Made by a program: the position numbers and the translations under genes. From Epiperipatus broadwayi (lineage: Eukaryota > Onychophora > Udeonychophora > Euonychophora > Peripatidae): a DNA stretch of 64,000 nt. Below the pieces are notes generated by a model. That model did no database searches. It was not told the DNA's origin and saw only the letters and a program-made list of their open reading frames with translations. Positions 56,072 to 64,000 of the stretch are shown here, piece after piece. Position 1 is the stretch's first letter. Each line of letters opens with the position of its first letter. The stretch lies in contig JAQFVV010012419.1 of assembly GCA_028023455.1 (NCBI GenBank), positions 1,002,501-1,066,500 of the forward strand, given 5' to 3'.

Positions 56072-58366
56072 TAGTCTTGATATGCAAATAAACACTATTT
56101 TAATTAAGGCACATTAAGTCAGTTAAATGCATTTACATTTATATATGTATAGGTTGTGATTGTGTCATTACAAAATACCTGTAGTACACTAACTGCCTGC
56201 TGCATGTTTTCTTATGAGTGCTGGTGGAGGTGACTCTCATTCTAGTTCGAGTAAAGCAAACTACTTTAAAACTGGGATACAAGGGTCCAGATTGCTATGA
56301 AAGCTTATCCGACTCCCTAAACTATTAATGTTCTGTTCATAGCAAGTCATTCGGTCTTAGGGCACTGAGCATTCGATGCTGAAACCCGTGAATATGGTTC
56401 ACTCACACCTTTATTTTTATTAATATTTTAATTTGTGTCATAGCATGTGTCAGTAGACCTAGCATAAGCCATTTTTTCTCCTTATGTTAAATGGTTATTC
56501 AGCACTCAGCTGAACCCTAATCTACCTTATCATGCTAACCTGTGTGTCTTAGAGACTAATTCTGTGCTCTACACTTAACCTGTTGTATATAGACAGATGC
56601 CAGAAGTGCAGTATGTTTTGTTATATAATTTTGGCTAATATGTTTCATGTGATTTGGCAGACTGCAAACTAGTTAGGATTTGGCATATAAAGTAGGCATA
56701 AACATGATAACTGCAGATTTTATTAAAAAATATATGTAATTACCAATCTCATTAACTATGTGATGCCTGTGAGCATAATATCCCATGGACTAATTATATA
56801 TATATATATTATGTTTTATTTATGATTTATTTTATTTATTAAATTATTTAAAATATAACTCATTTCTATTTTTTTATTGCTGGTAGTCAATATATATTCA
56901 ACTCCATATTAATTTATGTGTACATCATTATATATATGAATACTTTTTGTACCAATCGGAATGAAAGTGAAGATCGAATCTAACCGCAAAAACAATATCT
57001 GCACTACAAGGGCGCCATCTAGGCATTTGAGCCTAGAAAAATTTATAAAGTAGGCAGATACGCGCTGTTAAGATTCCACTTTCTTTAAATATTCCGACCG
57101 TTAGCCCAAGTCACTAGCTCAGCGGAGACGCAGAGATAAAAATCTATAAATTTTATATCTTAAATATAAAAGAATAAAAGCCACTGCCAGAAATTAACAC
57201 ATAAAAATATTTATTTACGCACATATAAAATAATATTTAAATTTTGAGGAATAAATTTAACGTTTATAATTTTATATTGATCTTTAATTCTAAATTTAAG
57301 TAGATTACAAATAATGAGTTTACTATTTATTTAGAGGGTCGAGTATGAATGGACTACACAGGTCTGCATTTGAAAGGAAAATATTCTTCCCTGATTTAAC
57401 TTTAGGCAACAAATTTCGCAATCAACTGGCTCCAATCCATCTGATACATTCATGTATTCAATGTAGCATGATACGACAACACAAAATACTATATTGTCAG
57501 GAATGTAATCTGAACAATAAGTAGAAATAGAGAAGAGATTGACTCTCCACCAACAGGAATGTGACATCTGTTGGCAAGTAGATCAGTAAACAAAAAACTC
57601 CATAGGAATGGACTGCGGTCTTCTGCCGACTTACAAACCCATCCATAGGCAAACAGAGGGTGTGTGGCGTATATCTATAATCCTGCCCATAGTGGACCTC
57701 ATACTACATCTACTAATTACACAAATATATCCAATCCATTGAACCAATTCAACTATGAAATGAATAACCTAAGATTACCCTCCCTTAATATAACTTTACA
57801 AACTATATAGCCATTCACGCCCGACTTAATTTTAATATTTAAATACGTTCGCACAGATTTGTTTAAAAATGTTGGGTATAGATCGATTACATAGATTCCA
57901 CGGTCAAAAACATTTCAAAATAAACATAAACGATCAAAATACAAAATTATTGATACCGACAATCGCACAGGGAAACTTATAAGTAACCCAATAGTATTTA
58001 CCATAAGATACTTGCATTGTCACCAATAACTTAAAAGACATCCGAATAAATACATTTTAGATACTCACCGTAAGGTATCATTATTTATCGAATGTCTATA
58101 TATTTTGATCAAATATGAAAACCAAAATATAATTAACTGCAAACGAATCCATGCAAGCGTCTATAAACAACTTAAATTTCATACATTTAAATAATCTTTA
58201 CAATAAGGAAAAAAAAAATGGAAGTGATGTTTATCAATCGGGAAACATATAAAATTAAACATTATTAATTTGATTTAAAACTTAAAAGTCAGATAGAAGT
58301 TCATAAGCTTGAACGAAAGTTCTTAGTTATTTTTTTAAATTTAGAGTTCATGTCAATATAGCTTAC
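56072..58366. other. Intergenic or intronic stretch, less AT-biased patches
   Basis: No coding exon recognised; the minus frame 57331-57567 is unrecognised and lacks splice support. GGCGCCATCTAGGCA at 57011-57025 (minus-strand TGCCTAGATGGCGCC) matches 12 of 15 positions of the CTCF core consensus. Patches at 56200-56400 and 56950-57120 are richer in CpG than average. Confidence 0.45.
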
Positions 58367-58453
58367 AGTATAAGAGTCCAGGTTCCTGTTGGCAATTCCC
58401 ACGGTGTCTCCATTGGAAGAAAATGTTCTGGAGGTAGCATTAGCTGGTTCCAT
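58367..58453 (-). CDS. Candidate first coding exon of an unidentified gene
   Basis: Minus strand: ATG at 58453 opens MEPANATSRTFSSNGDTVGI and continues to LDSYT, 29 codons, ending phase 0 at a strong donor GTAAGC (58366-58361). The composition is polar and protein-like, unlike the AT-noise frames nearby. A TATA-like TATAAAAAG (58583-58591) and a CCAAT (58668-58672) lie upstream on the same strand at promoter-like distances. The protein is not recognised from this short N-terminus. The gene runs left into the window; its phase does not match the 36.3-kb POLRMT-like exon, so it is a different gene or intermediate exons exist. Confidence 0.5.
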
Positions 58454-58582
58454 TCTGGTATCACAGTCTTTTCATTTTTTTCTTTTTTTAAACAAACAAA
58501 AAAATGAGAGAGAACGGCAAGTGCGTCTTACCGTTGTCATCAAATCAAGTTGGAAAAACTGACTGGAACTCAATATTTTTTT

Positions 58583-58672
58583 CTTTTTATAGTCCTCCTA
58601 TGGATTCCATGAACAAAAACGTCACTGTTCTGTTTTTTCGTTATGGTCCGGGCCTTTATTTGCTTCCATTGG
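58583..58672 (-). promoter_or_regulatory. Candidate CCAAT/TATA promoter on the minus strand
   Basis: Minus strand: CCAAT at 58672-58668 and TATAAAAAG at 58591-58583, about 80 bp apart. A start near 58555 would give a 5' UTR of about 100 nt before the ATG at 58453. TATA-like strings are common in AT-rich DNA; the combination with an ATG and strong donor is the support. Confidence 0.4.
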
Positions 58673-58699
58673 TCAAGCTAAAATCTCTTTCTTCTCTTA

Positions 58700-59218
58700 T
58701 CTAACTTTTCATCTGACTTTTTAATTAAACAGCTTTTAGATAATTAATAAACAATCATTTCCATTTACAGATTACAGGAATTAATTAATACCTGTTTTTA
58801 TTTTAACTTACGTTATTTTTTTATTAAAATATTTTTATATTTCAATCTTGTATTTTTTTATTTAAAAAAAAATACATTCAAATACTTTTTTTTCTTGTTT
58901 ATGAAAAAAATATTTTTAAAGTTTAGCATCTGTGCAAATATATATATGTTTAACAAACATTTTAATTTTAGCGTTTAGTTTTTTCCTTTTATTTGCGAAC
59001 TTTTAAGTTTTTATTTTAAATAAATGTAACGACATATTTATATATCGTTACATTTTATAGTAGACTTAGAGAGCAACTTAATATATTAATATATATTGTT
59101 AGATCACCTAGCCATGTGTGTGTATTTACAGTAATTTATTCATTTACTTTACGAGTCTCTTGCTTCACCCTTTGCTACTGCCAGAACCATGATTAAATTG
59201 AACTCATGTGTAACTTAG
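58700..59218. other. Gene-free AT-rich stretch
   Basis: Nothing recognised. Confidence 0.5.
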
Positions 59219-59404
59219 GAAATGTCATTCATAGGATATTAAGTTATGGAGTAAGGTGGAGTAAGTTGAATGTTGGTTGAGAAATATCATTCATAGGATA
59301 TTATGTTATGGATTAAGGTGGAGTAAGTTGAATGTTGGTTGAGAAATATCATTCATAGGATAATAAGTTATGGAGCAAGGTGGAGTAAATTGAATGTTGG
59401 TTGA
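59219..59404. repeat. Three-copy 62-bp minisatellite
   Basis: Units 59219-59280, 59281-59342 and 59343-59404 each contain CATTCATAGGATA, AAGGTGGAGTAA and TTGAATGTTGGTTGA, with about two to five differences between units. The equal 62-bp period indicates recent tandem duplication. Confidence 0.95.
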
Positions 59405-60479
59405 ATCCTGGTTTCCATCTAGATTTGATAGTGTGTTTTACCTATACTCTAGATTTTTGTTGTGTGGGCATACAAAGCTTACCATTACATAGTTTTTTTT
59501 TTCGGGATTCTGGCACTCCAACTTTCAGAGTTACGATTTTTCTCCACATCCTGCATAAATATAGATGTAACAATTGCCCTATATTTGTTATATACATAAT
59601 ATTTTTCCCTCCCAGATTCTGAACTGTTTCCATATAACCCTGAATTAGTAAATTTCTTTATGCTATATGTCAACAACTGTATATGTATAAATTTTGTTTT
59701 ATTCTCAGATTTTGTTAAAATATGCCAGAGTTTTGTTATATATGTGTGTAATACATTGATTCGGGATAAACCATATGTAAAAAACAAACATGTTTTTATT
59801 TTCTCACTTGTTATAAAATACAACATACGAATACAACATTGTGTGTATTTGCTATGTATGTAAATTTTTTCTTTTGGCATATACATAAAAACTGATTTTC
59901 TTTCTCTTGTTGACAGGGTTGAGATATGCATATGGGGCAATTGATGTGAAATGTTTGATTATACTGAAATTGGTCTGATGGAGTATTAATTTAAATATGA
60001 TGTGTTCATATGTGTACCTTTTCTTGCTCACTGATGACTGGCACCTGGGGATGTCACCCCCATATAAAATTTGGTCACCAGGAGTGGGAAAAAGAAGTGA
60101 AAAAATAAGGGAAACCCAGTGTTTTTTGTTATTATGTTTTAACTGGAATTGAGATGGATCCGCACGGGCAATGAAACGAGGTTAATGGATACAATTTATA
60201 GTGGGTGCTCAAATAAAACAAAAACTGGCATAGTACAAATAAATACAATGATGTAAGTTGTTTTTATAGAAACAAATGCAGCTTAGAATAGTAAGGAAAC
60301 AGGCATTTATGGATACGATTCAATTTTTATAAAATTTTATCATTTTATCATGTAAATTTTATTTTAAATAGATATAAAAATGTTGGATGGGTATGTCATG
60401 TTATTACCACAATATAGCACAAGTTTCTTCTGCTTTTGCAAATAAATAATTTGAATAAATATGAAAGGAAAGCCCCGTT
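59405..60479. other. Gene-free stretch before gag-like sequence
   Basis: TTTGGTCACCAGGAGTGGGA near 60069 resembles the layout of a primer-binding site just inside a 5' LTR of Ty3-like elements, but the matching tRNA and LTR edges were not established. Confidence 0.35.
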
Positions 60480-63170
60480 ATGTCTGAAGAGTCTGGGGAA
60501 ATGCTATGTGAGAAAGGGGCAGTTAAAAATGAAGAGGAAACAACTGGGCAGGTGTCAAGAAACCAAGTAAGTGAGGATCATCACCTGCAAAAGAAAATAG
60601 AAAAGGAAGCCAGAGCAGAGCAAGAACCAAAGAAAGGATACATGGAAAGCTCTAAAATTTCCTTCCATGGTAGTACTGAAGACTAATATGGACCTTGTTT
60701 GCTTACTCTTACAAAATATGGAAGAAAAGTTCAAAACAATGGGCCATGAGAACCAGAAAAATGTGAAAAAAATCCTGGGGAGTGTGGAGGTAAGGGATCA
60801 AAGAATGGAAGAAAAGTTAGAAGCCAGAGATTGGGAGATAGAAGAATGGAAGAAATGTTAGAAGCCAGAGATTGGGAGATAGAAGATAGGCTGACAAAGA
60901 GTCTAGAGGGATTAAGAATAGATTGCCAGCAAAATTATCACAGTGTAAAAGTTAAAGTTGTAGAGCTCTTGGAAGCCCACAAGGTAGAAACTGACCAGGC
61001 TGTATGGAAATTGAAAGGCAAACATGAAGCAACAAGAAAGGTGGTAGAAACCCAAGAAATTTTATTGAGAGTAGTGGTCAAAGAAATCAAGTGTGACCTT
61101 GAGGTGAAACTAACCAAAAGCAATGCAGAACATAGAGCACAAGAGGTGACCATCAAATAACTGCAGGTACACAGGGGGAAATCATGGACAGCCTGTATGA
61201 GTTGAAGAAGAATCTCTCACAGGATACAATACCTGTAATAAGGAGCTTCAGAGTAAAGACCATGAGTAGTCAAAGTGAAGTACAATAGGTGATCATAGAG
61301 ACATTAAGCCTGTAGGATCTACAAAACCAAAAGAGACTGAGACCATAATACCAAAAAATACTGTAAATGGCTCCCCATTTTTCATGAAACTGCTGCAAAA
61401 GGGATCACTGCTTGTGAGACAAAACACCAGTCACCACAACTTCCCATTGGAGAAAAAAAAAGAAAGAGAAACAGATTCTGACTACAGAGGTGTAGAAATG
61501 CCAGTAGGGAATTTGTTAGTTGAGGGACTCTGTGTATCCGAGGAAGATACTCCCATACAAATTGCCAAATTTAAACAAGACAAAATTTTCAAAAAAGAGG
61601 TAGGGAAGAGTCCAAAGTCACATCTGGAGAGCCTACTGGAAGTCTTTTATTTTCAATGAGTGAGTGGCTGAGCAGATAGCCCTTGCAGCCCACTATCTAC
61701 AGAGCTATACCAAATCAACATTCAAAAGTTATTAAGCCATCAACATTCAAAAGTTATTAAGCCACTTTGGACAAGAGCTTTTGGAGCACTGAGAGGCAAA
61801 ATGGCATCTACTAAATGGTCTTGCTGGAAAATTATGGGTCCATTTACCAAGAGATTCACAGTTTTTTGGAAAACAGGTATCAAGACTCTGTTCCTTGATG
61901 GCATTAACATTTCACAAATGCCCAAATAATTTTGGCCATTCAGCAGAGTATGCCAATGCTGGTACAGAAAATGATTGGGTGTCTGGCTAAAATCATCAAA
62001 GAACTGGCAGAGGTATTGATGACAATTGATTACACTCACTTTGCTAAGGAATCTCTAGAAAAGATTTGCAAAGGTGATCCACCAAGGAGCCAGGCAATGA
62101 TTGTGAACTGACAACAGTCACAGAGAAATTCCAATCACACAAAAGTAAAAGCACCTTATGTGAGAGAATGGCCATTAATCTTAAGGAAACCCTGTTAGGT
62201 TATTCCCCTTACCAGCATCTCATTGGTACTGTAGGGAATGTAAACTACATGAGAGAACTTATAATCACTATAGTTAAAGCCAAAGAGGTTGGGGGTGAAG
62301 CTCAAATTGGACATTGTACCATGGTTCAGATTGCAATTGATACAATATGGGTATCTGCATTAATAGACATTGGCAGTCAGGGGTCTCTGACTTTGAAGGA
62401 ATGGTTAAAGATGGAGGAAAGATTCCCTCAATAAGGAGATTGCCAGTTTGATCTACACATATGATTGTAGCCAACAGTCAAAAGGCAACAACTGAGAGAT
62501 ACTGGTTGTGGTTGGAACTTAGGTTGGGCCAGACAACCCTTGGTCACCCCTTTTTGGTCATGTCCAGCTTAATATACATTGTGATGGGGAATGATTTCCT
62601 GACTCAGCATAGGTGTAATGAATTACAATAAGGGTATAGTGGTAATGTGTCAGGAGCAAATCAAGTTTGTAGAAGTGGACATGCCAGATGACCACAATCA
62701 AGGCCAGTTGCTTATAAAAACTTCAACCCCACTAGAAGAAAGTGAGACAGAAAGGGAGAAGGATGTTTTTCTCAACCACACTATCATGAGAAGGGAAATT
62801 AAGTTTAAAAAGGATAAATACTCTTATGCTGCTCACATAGAAAACTGAGCAGTGAAGCCAGTTGCCTGACCCAGAAATAGACAAAGGACAGAACCTAAGA
62901 GGTGTTCTGCACTGTGTACCAGACAGTATTTTGATGAATTATACTCCAGAGATGATGGATATAGGTTAATTAATGAAATCCCTTTCATGGAGGATGCATT
63001 TGCCTGTGGCCTTGAAGCATTTAAGAATGGATCCTCTATGTTTCAGGGGTTAGATAAGACAGAATATGACTGGTTGTCAGAGAAGCAGAATGACCTCTTA
63101 AATTTTTTTTGACTCCAGTAGTCCAGAACCTGGTATTGATTTACCCCCAGATACTACCTGAATGAGATAG
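60480..63170 (+). mobile_element. Ty3/gypsy-like gag-protease fragment
   Basis: A gag-like region in shifting frames begins MSEESGEMLCEKG (60480) and continues through a long coiled coil (60667-61160) containing two tandem MEE-LEARDWEIE units. Then comes a capsid-like segment with many stops (61700-62160). Next, WVSALIDIGSQGSLTLKEW (near 62347) matches the retropepsin block with DTG changed to DIG, and GNDFLTQHRC (near 62588) matches the protease 'iiG.DfL..h.c' end. After the protease no RT or integrase is seen before 63508. Frameshifts make it inactive. The organisation fits an internally deleted LTR retrotransposon. Confidence 0.68.
60780..60883 (+). repeat. Short tandem duplication inside the gag coiled coil
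   Basis: GAAGCCAGAGATTGGGAGAT occurs at about 60821 and 60861, each followed by AGAAGA and preceded by GAATGGAAGAAA. The duplicated block re-encodes the heptad-like ME(E)xLEARDWEIE unit and shifts the frame between copies. Confidence 0.8.
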
Positions 63171-63507
63171 TAAATAGTGTAATGTATCAATCCCTTCCCT
63201 TATGATTAGTAACATAACCCAACCCAGTAATAATAATATATATGTACATCATTGAGATCGTATTTTGTGTTTTTTTTGTAATGTTATTTAGATAGGTGCT
63301 TATTTTCGTTTGTATTATTTGTATATTTTTCTTGTTGGTCAGAGCATGGAACTATTAGTTAAGCATAAGGTATATTTAGGCAGGAGTGAGTATAACACTA
63401 GTGGTTACCAGTAATTCCATGCTTTATCATTTGGAATCTAAATTTAAGTAAAGGGACTTTTTTTGTTTTTTATAGCAAGTTTGGGGGTATGAAACACTCA
63501 ATTTTAA
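63171..63507. other. Gene-free stretch between gag-protease remnant and direct repeat
   Basis: AT-rich, with no recognised signal; a 3' LTR edge was sought but not established. Confidence 0.45.
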
Positions 63508-64000
63508 TTGTTTGCCTGTTTCACTTATTTCACCCTTACACCTATACCTATGCCAGATTTAAACCCTTTCAGAGTAGCAATACAGACAAAATTGAGCAAC
63601 TATATATGTATAATCACACATATATATGCGATTGATAAGCCTGTAATTGGATGACATATGTATATATTACAGATATATGTTTGTTTTAAAAGTCATGTAG
63701 TTTAAAAAAAATATTTAATTTAAAATGCTGATCTATTTTATTTTTATTTTGCTGGAATCACGTATATATAGAGTACATTTCAGGTAATGCGATCCTACAT
63801 ATATGATGGCATAATTAGTTTTATACTGATTATAAATTCAGTTTTTAGTTTTCATTGTAAACAATTTAAATTAGACCACCGTGACTGTTTTGATTTGGAA
63901 CCAGTCTGGTTTAATAGCTTTAAAATTGTCAATAGCATTTCTGACAATTAATATTCTTTGACATTAGCAAAGTCATAAACTATAGAACAATACAAACAGA
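63508..64000. repeat. Right copy of a long direct repeat, cut by the window end
   Basis: Colinear with 54378-54900 (see that entry). It shows CACCCTTACACCTATACC, TTTAAACCCTTTCAGAGTA and the shared end block AACTATAGAACAATACAAAC at the last bases of the window, so the repeat continues beyond it. Confidence 0.8.

Noticed and set aside
58367-58453. Direct assignment of the 58.4-kb exon as POLRMT exon 1
   Set aside because: It ends in phase 0 whereas the 36.3-kb exon needs one preceding base, and its sequence does not look like a mitochondrial targeting peptide.
58504-58704. Plus-strand 66-codon frame
   Set aside because: It overlaps the minus-strand promoter-like region, has no domain, and low-complexity serine/phenylalanine stretches suggest noise.
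60069-60090. Primer-binding site of the gag-protease element
   Set aside because: The layout is suggestive, but no LTR edge or tRNA complement could be confirmed by eye.

Overview
The window is AT-rich animal nuclear DNA, probably intronic and intergenic sequence of an invertebrate. The evidence is spliced coding exons with GT/AG borders, decayed retroelements of several classes, microsatellites, and the absence of operons or dense reading frames. The mix of Penelope-like, RTE, CR1/L2-like and Ty3 elements with small hammerhead elements would suit a mollusc or another large-genome invertebrate. The species cannot be fixed from the sequence alone.

Host genes. Three minus-strand exons (36276-36388, 27872-27991, 25926-26084) join in frame. 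Together they give a protein segment resembling the pentatricopeptide region of mitochondrial RNA polymerase (POLRMT-like), so 25-36 kb is mostly intron. A second minus-strand signal at about 58.37-58.67 kb looks like a CCAAT/TATA promoter with a 29-codon first coding exon. A plus-strand X-box with a possible tiny first exon lies at 49.43-49.49 kb. A broken dystrophin C-terminal copy (pseudogene, minus strand) sits at 53.63-54.37 kb.

Autonomous retroelements. A full-length RTE-clade LINE (36809-40105) has an uninterrupted 995-codon endonuclease/reverse transcriptase gene and a perfect 11-bp target-site duplication. Its first 163 bases can be folded as an HDV-like ribozyme whose 5' nucleotide is the first base of the element. 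A 5'-truncated relative lies at 10.9-12.0 kb and an isolated 5' end at 26.3 kb. A decayed LINE with an SGNH-hydrolase-like ORF occupies 2.05-5.96 kb. Penelope-like elements occur at 1.6, 7.8-9.35, 9.5-10.1, 21.2-23.1 and 35.7 kb. The 7.8-9.35 kb copy is flanked by long inverted terminal repeats and a 12-bp duplication. Ty3/gypsy-like remnants lie at 30.1, 50.4-52.0 and 60.5-63.2 kb.

The most notable system is a family of small non-coding elements (about 457-bp monomer) at 12.9, 14.2-15.7, 20.3, 24.5, 24.9, 42.1, 44.3, 47.6 and 47.9 kb. Its best copies carry a 59-nt type I hammerhead ribozyme: two-part stem I, CUGAUGA, stem II, GAAA, a minimal stem III and a GUC cleavage triplet. The 14.2-15.7 kb locus has two full tandem units, a partial unit and an inverted unit, all inside one 12-bp duplication. 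Five further loci are analysed as foldbacks, most with 11-13-bp duplications. The duplication size matches that of the Penelope-like copy. This suggests, but does not prove, that these retrozyme-like elements are circular or concatemeric RNAs copied by Penelope-like reverse transcriptase and GIY-YIG endonuclease.

The rest is AT-rich DNA with two terminal-inverted-repeat elements, one interleaved inverted-repeat structure, short tandem repeats and an imperfect pair of long direct repeats 9.1 kb apart. All structures and homologies were found by eye and have not been tested by alignment or folding software.
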